Position numbers and translations under genes: made by a program. The notes under the pieces are model-generated. The model was not told the DNA's origin and made no database searches. It saw nothing but the letters and a program-made list of their open reading frames with translations. From a virus: a DNA stretch of 35,150 nucleotides. How positions within the stretch are numbered: the stretch's first letter is position 1; every line of letters begins with the position of its first letter. Below are positions 1 through 5,911 of the stretch, piece after piece. The stretch lies in the IMG/VR virus record IMGVR_UViG_3300032006_000035, positions 1-35,150 of that record. One strand, given 5' to 3'.

Positions 1-444
1 GACGCAACGAACAACTACGTCGGCATCACAAACGTCAAGCTTCAGCCGGGACAGATCGCCACCCCTTATATCCCCCGCACCTACGAGGAAGAACTAACCG
101 TCTGCAAATTCTACGCCGAACTGCTGAATTATCAAACAGCCGGTTCGCAAGTCGTCGCCTTTGGCACCGCCTCTAGCACGAGCGCCGGACAGGTGAGCGT
201 CACCTATCAGGAAAAGCGGGCGGCTCCGGCTGTGACAGGCAGTGCCGCTGGCACCTTCCAGCTATCCGATTATAACGGTGGTGGCACTAACGATGCGACG
301 GGCGTGTCGTGGAATGAGCCGGGGTTAACGAACGTCCGAATGTCCGTGTCATACGGGGGTACCGCATTCACCGTCAACGATGCCATAAGAGTTAATAGAG
401 ACGGCAGTGATGCCGCCTTCATATTCATTAACGCGGAGGTATAA
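1..444 (+). CDS. Tail fibre, C-terminal part (allele A; 5' end cut by window)
   Basis: This is an open frame of 147 codons running in from the window edge, ending at TAA 442-444. Its first 42 residues are identical to the C-terminal region of the full 654-residue fibre at 32809-34773, including the segment IATPYIPRTYEEELTVCKFY, which is typical of fibre C-termini. After that the sequence diverges from the full-length copy at about half of its positions, except for islands such as SVTYQEKRAAPA, NEPGLTN and AFIFINAE. The tip should bind the host surface. The gene probably continues on the other side of the circular junction, so this is an alternative tip rather than a separate gene. Confidence 0.85.
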   Translation, partial: DATNNYVGITNVKLQPGQIATPYIPRTYEEELTVCKFYAELLNYQTAGSQVVAFGTASSTSAGQVSVTYQEKRAAPAVTGSAAGTFQLSDYNGGGTNDATGVSWNEPGLTNVRMSVSYGGTAFTVNDAIRVNRDGSDAAFIFINAEV

Positions 445-446
445 AA

Positions 447-773
447 ATGGCCGTTGAAAACGCGAAATTCACAAACGCAGATCATACTGGCTGGGATGCG
501 ACAATCGATGGCGTTGAGTGGTTTGGTGTCGTCGATGGCACACTCTGGGATGTCATAATCGAAAGCGGAGTTGAGATCGAGGCATTCACCGAAACGACAA
601 CGTGGGAGCAAGTTCGCACCCACCGGAATGTTCTTCTTTCCAAAACAGATTTCTACGCGCTGTCCGATGTCCCTATGTCATCAGAAATGACAGCCTATCG
701 GCAGGCTTTGCGCGATGTTCCGGCAAACAATGACGATCCCAATTCCATCGACTGGCCGGTATTGCCGAGTTAA
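447..773 (+). CDS. Tail-fibre assembly chaperone-like protein (allele A)
   Basis: This 108-residue protein starts 3 bp after the fibre stop with a strong ribosome site (GGAGG at 435-439). The C-terminal half has the signature of the Phage_tail_APC family: LLSKTDFYALSDVP followed by YRQALRDVP and IDWPVLPS. Family members sit directly behind fibre genes and help fold or attach them. The N-terminal 14 and the C-terminal 43 residues are almost identical to the second copy at 34776-35102, whereas the middle (residues 15-65) differs at many positions. The middle probably contacts the variable fibre tip, since both vary together (inference). Confidence 0.75.
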   Translation: MAVENAKFTNADHTGWDATIDGVEWFGVVDGTLWDVIIESGVEIEAFTETTTWEQVRTHRNVLLSKTDFYALSDVPMSSEMTAYRQALRDVPANNDDPNSIDWPVLPS

Positions 774-775
774 GA

Positions 776-970
776 ATGGATAAGGATCGCCGCACGGTGG
801 CGTCTGCCCACCATAGAATCGATGAGTTGCTGGTGGATGTCCGCGAGCATCTGGCTGTCTGTAGTGCAGAGTCCAAGTCACAGAATGCGAGGCTCAAGCG
901 GCTGGAAACGCTTGTGATTAGCAGTGGAGCAGCGTCCATCCTTTTACTCGTGTCGCTGCTGGTAAAATAA
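776..970 (+). CDS. Small C-terminally anchored membrane protein (XhlA-like topology)
   Basis: This is a 64-residue protein. Residues 10-45 form a hydrophilic, heptad-like helix and residues 46-63 a single transmembrane segment. That is the layout of haemolysin XhlA-type proteins, which accompany holins in some phages, but the similarity is only one of topology. It starts 2 bp after the chaperone stop and ends 3 bp before the next gene, so it is translated within the same late message. It could belong to the lysis set. Its first bases recur at the right end of the window. Confidence 0.6.
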   Translation: MDKDRRTVASAHHRIDELLVDVREHLAVCSAESKSQNARLKRLETLVISSGAASILLLVSLLVK

Positions 971-973
971 TGA

Positions 974-1360
974 ATGAGCGTATCCCAGTTCATAAAACTG
1001 CTGGAAACCGTTGGAATACCAGTTCTCGTGGGGGCTGTGTCCGGATATATGCTGTGGTGGATCGTCCGCTGGGTGCTGGTAAAGTTTTCAACGGACTTCA
1101 ACAGCCAGCTGGACAAGGGGCTGGCGAACATCGATGAGGAGATACGCGATACGCGGGCGGAACTGCTGGAAACAAAGCAGCTTATTATTCGCCTGATAGA
1201 CAGGGTAAGGCTGCTGGATCAATCGCTGCTTGAGCATGACGCCGTAGCGCGGACGATCTGGAAAATAGGCCCTGCGCTTGACAGGCCGAGAACAAGGGCA
1301 GAACGTCGGGATGAGCTAGAAGAAGAATTACGGAATATAGGCAAAAATGGTGATTTATGA
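974..1360 (+). CDS. Membrane-anchored coiled-coil protein, unknown
   Basis: This 128-residue protein has one hydrophobic segment at residues 13-36 (two W and a G-rich stretch), followed by a long charged helix (about 38-90) rich in E, L and R with heptad character, and an RRDELEEEL tail. No catalytic motif is visible. The position between a small anchored protein and the oxygenase, in the same module as the endolysin, is compatible with a lysis accessory or a virion membrane protein. The stop overlaps the next start (ATGA at 1357-1360), which indicates translational coupling. Confidence 0.6.
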   Translation: MSVSQFIKLLETVGIPVLVGAVSGYMLWWIVRWVLVKFSTDFNSQLDKGLANIDEEIRDTRAELLETKQLIIRLIDRVRLLDQSLLEHDAVARTIWKIGPALDRPRTRAERRDELEEELRNIGKNGDL

Positions 1361-2052
1361 TTTCTCTTGAGCATCTTATTTACCATGAGACAGGCGAGGC
1401 GGTAGGCCGCTACCACGATGAAGTGATCTGTATGCGCCCATTCGGCCCAGCTATCGGCCACTCAACGATACCACAGGACATTATCGACGCCTTTAACGCA
1501 GATATAGATGCGGGCACAGAAGGCCCTGACTGGAGCGACAAGCTGGTAGGGAAGGTGGATAAGGAACATCTGATTCCCACAGAAGTTCTGGAGCCGCACG
1601 CCAAGTATTTTACGGATGTAGCGTTGCGTTACGTGGATAACTACGCGGAGCGGCATTGCAAGCCACTGCCCGAAAACATCAAGCCAATGGTGACGATCCA
1701 GAGCGCGTGGTACGTCCAGCAGAAGGCGGCTGACTTCAATCCCGTCCACCTTCACACCAACGCAGAGCTATCGTGTGTCGGCTATCTCCAGATGCCCGAA
1801 GATATCCATAACGAGTGGGACGAGGACGACAGGGATCACTATCCGGCAGCGGGGCATATCGAATTTCTGCACGGTAGTCCTACGTTTTTGAACCGTTCGA
1901 CGTTCATGGTTCGGCCCAAGGTTGGAGATTTCTTTATTTTTCCTGCTGATCTGCCGCATACTGTGTACCCGTTCAAATCGTCCGGCGAGAGGCGCAGCTT
2001 TTCGATGAACATTATTCTCGCAGAACAGGAGATAAAAGATGGCGACGAGTAA
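1357..2052 (+). CDS. 2OG-Fe(II) oxygenase-like protein
   Basis: This 231-residue protein has the C-terminal pattern of the phage and marine-bacterial 2OG-Fe(II) oxygenases (2OG-FeII_Oxy_5 type). SAWYV is at 116-120, FNPVHLHTNAELS at 127-139, GYLQMPE at 142-148, and GDFFIFPADLPHTVYP at 190-205, followed by ERRSFSMNI at 211-219. The probable iron ligands are a His in HLH (131 or 133) and His201. Arg212 or Arg213 should hold 2-oxoglutarate. Such enzymes hydroxylate proteins or nucleotides; the substrate here is unknown. It overlaps both neighbours by a few bases, so it belongs to the late operon. The family call is fairly sure and the function is open. Confidence 0.8.
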   Translation: MISLEHLIYHETGEAVGRYHDEVICMRPFGPAIGHSTIPQDIIDAFNADIDAGTEGPDWSDKLVGKVDKEHLIPTEVLEPHAKYFTDVALRYVDNYAERHCKPLPENIKPMVTIQSAWYVQQKAADFNPVHLHTNAELSCVGYLQMPEDIHNEWDEDDRDHYPAAGHIEFLHGSPTFLNRSTFMVRPKVGDFFIFPADLPHTVYPFKSSGERRSFSMNIILAEQEIKDGDE

Positions 2053-2245
2053 GAAGAAAGGATTCCCCGGCCCGATGACGCGCGGCCAGATGGGCGCGTA
2101 TAAAGGCATCCAGAAGAAAGAATACTATCCCGGTGGACTCGACATTACCGCCGGTAACGAGATGGGGTTCCGCTCCGAAGGCTGGCGCGTAAAGCGCGGC
2201 GCTGATAAGCGCGGTACTTTTGGAATGAAGCTCCGAAAGGCGTAA
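2039..2245 (+). CDS. Small basic protein, unknown
   Basis: This is a 68-residue protein rich in Lys, Arg and Gly (KKKGFPGPMTRGQMGAYKG at the start and a KLRKA tail). The start is supported by AGGAG at 2027-2031, inside the end of the oxygenase gene. There is no membrane segment and no recognised domain. Small basic proteins of this kind in late operons often bind DNA or are minor virion parts, but nothing here proves it. Confidence 0.6.
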   Translation: MATSKKKGFPGPMTRGQMGAYKGIQKKEYYPGGLDITAGNEMGFRSEGWRVKRGADKRGTFGMKLRKA

Positions 2246-2246
2246 C

Positions 2247-2498
2247 ATGGCGACAAATCAGGAAGCCCGTCAGGCGGCGATACGGGCAGTCACATCGACT
2301 ACCGGGACTTACGATGAGGACTGGGTGGCGCTTTTCACGACACGCAGCGCACCGGCTGGGACGTACAACGAGCGCCTTCTTAGTTATATCAATACAAAGC
2401 TGTCCACCAGCCACACCAATCTGAATGACGCCATGCAAGCTCTGGCGGCAAACCAGAGCGCGGATAACTTCAGTTCGATGGGGACGTTTACGCCATGA
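2247..2498 (+). CDS. Unknown late protein, paralogue of the next gene
   Basis: This 83-residue protein begins MATNQEARQAAIRA and contains DEDWVALF, then GTYNERLLSYIN and a helical tail. The next gene repeats the same plan (TNQGARQATCRAA, DGDWLAM, GTLNERMLKYFN), so the two come from a tandem duplication. The ribosome site is AAAGG at 2236-2240. No known domain is recognised. The setting between fibre and lysis genes suggests a minor virion or tail-associated role (inference). Confidence 0.65.
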   Translation: MATNQEARQAAIRAVTSTTGTYDEDWVALFTTRSAPAGTYNERLLSYINTKLSTSHTNLNDAMQALAANQSADNFSSMGTFTP

Positions 2499-2800
2499 CA
2501 ACGAACCAAGGTGCGCGTCAAGCTACTTGCCGTGCGGCAGCGGGAAGCGCCCTTACGGTAGACGGCGACTGGCTGGCGATGTGCGATATGCACGGCATCA
2601 CCGGGACGCTCAATGAGCGGATGCTCAAATACTTCAACGGCTCTCTGGGGGCGACTTGGGATATGGCATCTTGGGATGAAGTCGCATGGGACGGCGCAGA
2701 TGGCAACCATACCAACATTAACGAGGCAGCAGCGGCCTTTGGCGAGTCCAATGGCATAACAGGCCCCGGCAGTCTGTTTTCACAGCTAGGATCGTTCTGA
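2495..2800 (+). CDS. Unknown late protein, paralogue with inserted WD motif
   Basis: This 101-residue protein is paralogous to the gene just before it and overlaps its stop (ATGA). It differs by an insertion of about 18 residues after the shared core. The insertion contains a repeated pattern, TWDMASWDEVAWDG (about residues 54-67), like the WDTATWDAATWG repeat in the tail nozzle protein at 26728-28251. The last residues (ITGPGSLFSQLGSF) resemble a short assembly tail. Function unknown. Confidence 0.65.
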   Translation: MTTNQGARQATCRAAAGSALTVDGDWLAMCDMHGITGTLNERMLKYFNGSLGATWDMASWDEVAWDGADGNHTNINEAAAAFGESNGITGPGSLFSQLGSF

Positions 2801-3021
2801 TGGCAGCAGGGAAAAAGAACTGGATCAAGGGCGCGATTAAAAAGCCGGGAGCTTTTACGGCACAGCGTGATCGCTACAACCGCACCCACAAGGGCAAGAA
2901 CCTGACGACAAACCAGTTCGCCAAAAAGGTTCTGTCTCCCAGATCAAAATTCAGTCCCAAGACAAAGCAACGTGCGCGTCTTGCTGGAACCTTACGCCGT
3001 ATGAAAGCAAACAGGAGTTAA
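2800..3021 (+). CDS. Small basic phage protein of the KKPGA type
   Basis: This 73-residue, strongly basic protein starts MAAGKKNWIKGAIKKPGAF and ends RARLAGTLRRMKANRS. Proteins with the same KNWI.GAIKKPGA opening are common, uncharacterised members of podovirus and siphovirus late regions. It starts at the last base of the previous stop codon (TGATGG), so it is probably translated by coupling. A DNA-binding or virion role is possible but unproved. Confidence 0.65.
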   Translation: MAAGKKNWIKGAIKKPGAFTAQRDRYNRTHKGKNLTTNQFAKKVLSPRSKFSPKTKQRARLAGTLRRMKANRS

Positions 3022-3023
3022 GC

Positions 3024-3251
3024 ATGGCTGATGACATTGGCGTACCCGACAAACTCGCGTGGCAGCAGAACAGACGCAGACTGGCGTATATCGCCATGAG
3101 CGCCATGCTGCTGACAATTATTGCCTCATTTGTCTGGCCCGAACGAGCCTCACAGATTCCGGCGGCAGAAATGATATACATCTCACTGGCTGGCGTGATT
3201 ATGGCCTTTTTCGGCGCGGATGCAGTCGCGTCCCGCAAAAAGGGTAAGTAA
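3024..3251 (+). CDS. Two-segment membrane protein, candidate holin or antiholin
   Basis: This 75-residue protein has hydrophobic segments at 20-38 and 49-67 and a short basic C-terminus (SRKKGK). That is the layout of class II holins. AGGAG precedes the start (3012-3016). Directly downstream lies a GTA-type three-segment holin and then the endolysin, so this gene belongs to the lysis cassette. Whether it is a second holin, an antiholin or a regulator cannot be told from sequence. Confidence 0.65.
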   Translation: MADDIGVPDKLAWQQNRRRLAYIAMSAMLLTIIASFVWPERASQIPAAEMIYISLAGVIMAFFGADAVASRKKGK

Positions 3252-3721
3252 TCCTCACCCTGCTGGGCAGCGTTCTTGGATTCGGGACTTCGATCATTCC
3301 CGAAGTTCTTGGCTATTTCAAACAAAACCAAGCCAACAAACAGGAACTGGCGATGCTGGAAGCCAAGGCCCAGTACGCCGCCCAGCTTTCAGAACTGAAG
3401 CTCCAAGAACTTGACGCGGAAGCCGATATTGCCGAAACGAAAGGGTTGTATGCCCACGATACGGCATTGGCAGCAAAGGGCGGCTGGGTAGTCGGGCTAC
3501 AGGCCAGCGTCCGGCCTGTCATTACATACCTCTTCATGCTGGCGTTTCTCAGCGTCAAGGCCGGTATGATCTATTCCCTGATAGGCAACCAAGGAATTGA
3601 CTGGACAACCGCTCTGGACGTTGCGTGGGATGCTGAGACGCAAGCTCTGTTTGCAGCTATTATGTCATTCTGGTTCGGTAACAGGGCGATGGGCAAAGCA
3701 AGGGCCGCAATTAAAAGATGA
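3251..3721 (+). CDS. Three-segment holin (GTA_holin_3TM-like), apparent non-AUG start
   Basis: The frame is open from 3248, but its first ATG is only at 3353 (122 residues). The 34 codons before it encode LTLLGSVLGFGTSIIPEVLG, the hydrophobic N-terminus expected of this family. Downstream are the family hallmarks ELDAEADIAETKGLY, SVRPVITYLFMLAF and ETQALFAAIMSFWFGNRAM, which give the other two membrane segments. There is no ATG, GTG or TTG in the extension. AAAAAGGG at 3237-3244 lies 6 bp before an ATC at 3251, so ATC (156 residues) or a CTG at 3260 is the likely start. The role is permeabilising the inner membrane for the endolysin. Confidence 0.7.
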   Translation: MLTLLGSVLGFGTSIIPEVLGYFKQNQANKQELAMLEAKAQYAAQLSELKLQELDAEADIAETKGLYAHDTALAAKGGWVVGLQASVRPVITYLFMLAFLSVKAGMIYSLIGNQGIDWTTALDVAWDAETQALFAAIMSFWFGNRAMGKARAAIKR

Positions 3722-4179
3722 AACTCACTCCTCATTTTACATTGGACGAGATGGTGAAAAGCCAGACAGCCCTGCGTCTGGGCCTTGATAACACACCTGA
3801 CACCGATGAAATGAAAAGCCTGCTGGCGCTATGTGAAAACGTGCTTGAGCCTGTACGGATTCACTGGGCCAAGCCTGTCGTCGTCAACTCAGGGTTCAGG
3901 GCATTACGCGTCAATAGGGCAATAGGCAGCAGAGACAGCAGCCAACACGCTAAAGGTGAAGCTGCTGATATAGAAATCCCCGGTATAGATAATCTCGTCC
4001 TGTATTACTGGATTGCGGAAGAGCTTGATTTCGATCAACTGATACTGGAGTTCTACAACGGTGAACCGTCCAGCGGGTGGGTTCACGTCAGTTATGTCGG
4101 GTTGGAGAATCGCAATCAAACTCTGCGAATAGACAAGGGCGGTGTTACACGTGAAACAATCCCCAACCGCACAGCCTGA
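3718..4179 (+). CDS. Endolysin, peptidase M15 family
   Basis: This 153-residue protein matches the M15A/VanY-like D,D-carboxypeptidase family used as phage endolysins. SGFRALRVNRAIG is at 58-70, SQHAKGEAADIEI at 75-87 and GWVHVSY at 120-126. The zinc ligands are His77, Asp84 and His123. It cuts peptide cross-links of peptidoglycan at the end of infection. There is no signal peptide, so export should depend on the holin encoded just upstream. The start overlaps the holin stop (ATGA). It is the last gene of the rightward operon: its stop directly abuts the stop of the leftward gene that follows. Confidence 0.88.
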   Translation: MKLTPHFTLDEMVKSQTALRLGLDNTPDTDEMKSLLALCENVLEPVRIHWAKPVVVNSGFRALRVNRAIGSRDSSQHAKGEAADIEIPGIDNLVLYYWIAEELDFDQLILEFYNGEPSSGWVHVSYVGLENRNQTLRIDKGGVTRETIPNRTA

Positions 4180-4431
4180 CTATTCGATAATCTTCATCAC
4201 CCTGTGGCGTCCGTCTGATCCTGTCTCTACATAAACCTTACGGCGTTCACAGGAATATCTCGCCCCGGAGCCGTCCGTGTCGCGCCATCCATTGCGCTTC
4301 AGTGTTCTCTTCACCGACAGGCAACCAGCCATGCCCATCTCCTGCCACTGTCCACGGACATCATGGTGCCCCATGTATTCCAGCGGCACACCCTTCATGT
4401 AAAGTATGAGGATAAACAAGGTTTCCACCAT
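4180..4431 (-). CDS. Small Cys-containing secreted or anchored protein, unknown
   Basis: This 83-residue protein has a short hydrophobic N-terminus (VETLFILILYM) followed by a soluble region. Two cysteines (C37 in AGCLSVKR and C61 in YSCERRKVY) could form a disulphide. This pattern of a hydrophobic start, GQWQEM and YSCERRKV is known in uncharacterised marine phage proteins. It is convergent with the endolysin with no intergenic base and is coupled to the gene upstream, whose stop overlaps its start. Confidence 0.6.
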   Translation of the reverse strand: MVETLFILILYMKGVPLEYMGHHDVRGQWQEMGMAGCLSVKRTLKRNGWRDTDGSGARYSCERRKVYVETGSDGRHRVMKIIE

Positions 4432-4856
4432 CAGTGCTTCCCCCCGTTGGCCTTGATTTCTGAAATCTGATCTTTAACTTCTTCAAGTTTACGCTCCAGC
4501 ACGGCGATACGCTTCTCGTAAAATTGCAGAGTCAGGGCCTGCTGCTGGTCGAACGGCGCACGGCCCTCCTCAATGTTGGTTGCGAGTTTATCAAATTCCT
4601 TGGACAGGTGTTCGATCAGCATGAACTGTTCGCTGTCCGCTGGCAGACTGCCCAGTTCCCCACGCGGCCACTTGATGCGGAACTCTGTGTTCTTTTCCAG
4701 ATCAGACTTCACCAGTATCTGGTTTGTTTCAATAAGGTTCAGCCGTTCCTGAACTCCGAACCATGCCCAGACGCCAACGGCGACAGCAGAAACAATGCTG
4801 ATCAGGTTTCGCACCGGCATAGCGAAACGCGTACTGTCGTCGATCTCTGTCGCCAT
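4431..4856 (-). CDS. Membrane-anchored coiled-coil protein, unknown
   Basis: This 141-residue protein has one transmembrane segment at 16-35 (PVRNLISIVSAVAVGVWAW), then EFRIKWPRGELGSLPADSEQF, and a strong C-terminal coiled coil from about 98 (LQFYEKRIAVLERKLEEVKDQI). Proteins of this build are frequent in T7-like and marine podoviruses without an assigned function. It starts the leftward pair 4856-4180. The region before it (4857-5113) is non-coding, and no clear promoter could be assigned. Confidence 0.6.
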   Translation of the reverse strand: MATEIDDSTRFAMPVRNLISIVSAVAVGVWAWFGVQERLNLIETNQILVKSDLEKNTEFRIKWPRGELGSLPADSEQFMLIEHLSKEFDKLATNIEEGRAPFDQQQALTLQFYEKRIAVLERKLEEVKDQISEIKANGGKH

Positions 4857-5113
4857 ATATTATTGTTGTGCAAAATTCAGGAAAATAATAGAATTAATAT
4901 CCCAAGTACGAAACCTCCCTGATTGTCGCCTGCGGCAGGCCCACTCCCAATCCCCTAATCCACTGCTTGCCGTGGGCGGCTTTTTTAGCCGTAATTAACC
5001 GTGATCTTTTAGTTACACCGCTCGCTTGATCCTTGCGGAACATTCGGAATCAGGCTAGCCTCTCGCTGTTAGGTTTAGGTTACGAAGAGGTTGCTGTTAG
5101 CGCAGCGGCCTCT
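4857..5113. other. Intergenic region with several stem-loops
   Basis: About 257 bp lie between two leftward genes. They hold a small inverted repeat (GCCTG-CGG-CAGGC, 4929-4941), a GCCG/CGGC hairpin followed by six T (4969-4986) and a 12-bp stem at 5085-5114. The stretch just before the gene at 4856 is AT-rich and may hold its promoter, but no convincing -35/-10 pair was found. A small rightward RNA ending at the 5085-5114 hairpin is possible but unproved. Confidence 0.4.
4969..4986 (+). terminator. Possible intrinsic terminator (weak)
   Basis: A GCCG-TGGG-CGGC hairpin is followed immediately by TTTTTT on the plus strand. The stem is only 4 bp. The T run is also part of a second palindrome, GGCTTTTTTAGCC, so the element is ambiguous. 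No rightward gene ends just before it. Confidence 0.3.
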
Positions 5114-5114
5114 T
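5085..5114. terminator. 12-bp stem-loop at the end of the peptidase-like gene
   Basis: AAGAGGTTGCTG (5085-5096) pairs with CAGCGGCCTCTT (5103-5114) around a 6-base loop; two of the pairs are G-U on the plus-strand RNA. TATCTTTT follows on the plus strand, giving terminator character for rightward transcription. The right arm touches the stop codon of the leftward gene at 5114. It could stop read-through in either direction. Confidence 0.45.
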
Positions 5115-5659
5115 TATCTTTTCGCAAACAGTCCTCGTAGCATCTGATGGTAGGTATCTTCGGGCTTGGACACGTCCATCGGTGGTTTTTGCACCGACTC
5201 TGAAACAAGTTCGTGAACCTCCGCGACACGCGCCCTCCGTTTCACCCGCTTATCTCGAATGGAAACGATTTCCCGAATCCGTCCGCAGGTGTAACGCCTG
5301 CCGCTGACGAGTTGCCAGTGCCAGCCTGCCACGATCAGAAAGACGCGATCTGAAGTCCTGTCTTTCTTTGACAACTTCAGCCACCGTGCCAATGTTGGCC
5401 CCGTCCGAGTGTTTAGCGGCACACGCTGTCCGTCGTCATCACAAGTAAGATACGGCCTAACTTTGATATTGCACGAGTGCAAAGCATCCAAAATCTCACT
5501 AGTGCAGGTTCCAGTAATACTCCGGCGTCCGGTATTCTTTCGGATGAGCCTTGCGGCCTCACCAGTCGTTAGATCAGTAAGGGCTGAAATTACGGATGGG
5601 CCGCAGAATCGGTTCTTGTCGGGGCCATCCGTGATGGCTCGTAATTTTAACTTCATCAC
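5114..5659 (-). CDS. Cysteine-peptidase-like (C39/papain-fold) phage protein
   Basis: This 181-residue protein has an N-terminal NRFCGPSVISAL (Cys19 followed by GPS) and a later FLIVAGWHWQLVSGRRY (His114). That is the Cys...His order of papain-fold peptidases and transglutaminase-like proteins. TTGEAARLIRKNTGRRSI and TLARWLK fit a widespread phage family with the same spacing. The C-terminal quarter is basic and variable. The substrate is unknown; host-protein cleavage is one possibility (inference). A good ribosome site (AAAGGAG, about 5667-5673) and an extended -10 promoter lie upstream, so it may be expressed on its own. Confidence 0.6.
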   Translation of the reverse strand: MMKLKLRAITDGPDKNRFCGPSVISALTDLTTGEAARLIRKNTGRRSITGTCTSEILDALHSCNIKVRPYLTCDDDGQRVPLNTRTGPTLARWLKLSKKDRTSDRVFLIVAGWHWQLVSGRRYTCGRIREIVSIRDKRVKRRARVAEVHELVSESVQKPPMDVSKPEDTYHQMLRGLFAKR

Positions 5660-5732
5660 ACACTCCTTTGTGCGCGAGAGAGCTAACCTGATTCACGATG
5701 TCAAAGAACAAACCAAGCTACTAAACTCCATT

Positions 5733-5741
5733 ATTATACCA
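5733..5741 (-). promoter_or_regulatory. Extended -10 promoter for the leftward gene at 5659
   Basis: On the minus strand this reads TGGTATAAT, a perfect TATAAT with the TG extension. No good -35 is visible at the expected distance (CCAATT), as is usual for extended -10 promoters. It points at the peptidase-like gene about 75 bp downstream. Confidence 0.55.
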
Positions 5742-5761
5742 TGGCCGATTTTAAGAATTGG

Positions 5762-5790
5762 CTGAAACCCGCAGAATCCATAGGTTTCAG
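5762..5790. promoter_or_regulatory. Inverted repeat next to the extended -10 promoter
   Basis: CTGAAACC (5762-5769) and GGTTTCAG (5783-5790) form a perfect 8-bp inverted repeat with a 13-bp spacer, just upstream of the leftward promoter. It is a candidate operator, or the end of the leftward transcript from 5912. No repressor gene is assigned. Confidence 0.35.
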
Positions 5791-5831
5791 AAGATTCAAA
5801 AAATTAAGTGATTGAATTTAAACAAAACAAA

Positions 5832-5880
5832 ATTGTGTATAACTTGAAAAAAACGCTTTTTTCGGATTTTGGGTTTTTTC
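5832..5880 (-). terminator. A/T-rich end region of the leftward primase operon
   Basis: Read leftwards, the transcript leaving the gene at 5912 passes a CTGAAAAAACCC stretch and then AAAAAA-GCG-TTTTTTT, an A:U stem with a terminal U run. The stem is weak, so termination is only possible. The surrounding 5790-5880 is the most AT-rich stretch in this part of the window. Confidence 0.3.
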
Positions 5881-5911
5881 AGATTAACCGCGAAAATCGT
5901 CCGGCGATCAC

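Larger units (their letters stand above)
1..821. repeat. Left copy of the terminal fibre-tip/chaperone repeat (allele A)
   Basis: Bases 1-127 are identical to 34333-34459 and bases 696-821 are identical to 35025-35150. The 568 bases between are homologous but strongly diverged, with a net difference of one codon. The block covers the tail-fibre C-terminus, the whole chaperone gene and the start of the next gene. Identical flanks of about 127 bp are what a de Bruijn assembly with k=127 leaves when it enters and exits a bubble. The likely meaning is a circular genome with two alleles here (inference). A genuine duplicated cassette cannot be excluded. Confidence 0.9.

Noticed and set aside
128-695. 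Diversity-generating retroelement acting on the fibre tip
   Set aside because: No reverse transcriptase gene or template repeat is present, and the differences are not limited to adenines; many are third-position changes.
1-821. Direct terminal repeats of a linear genome
   Set aside because: True terminal repeats are identical over their whole length. Here only the outer 126-127 bp agree and the interior is strongly diverged.
3240-3251. -1 ribosomal frameshift joining the two-segment protein to the holin
   Set aside because: The -1 frame has its own TAA at 3245-3247 and no slippery heptamer follows it, so a shift could not pass into the holin frame.
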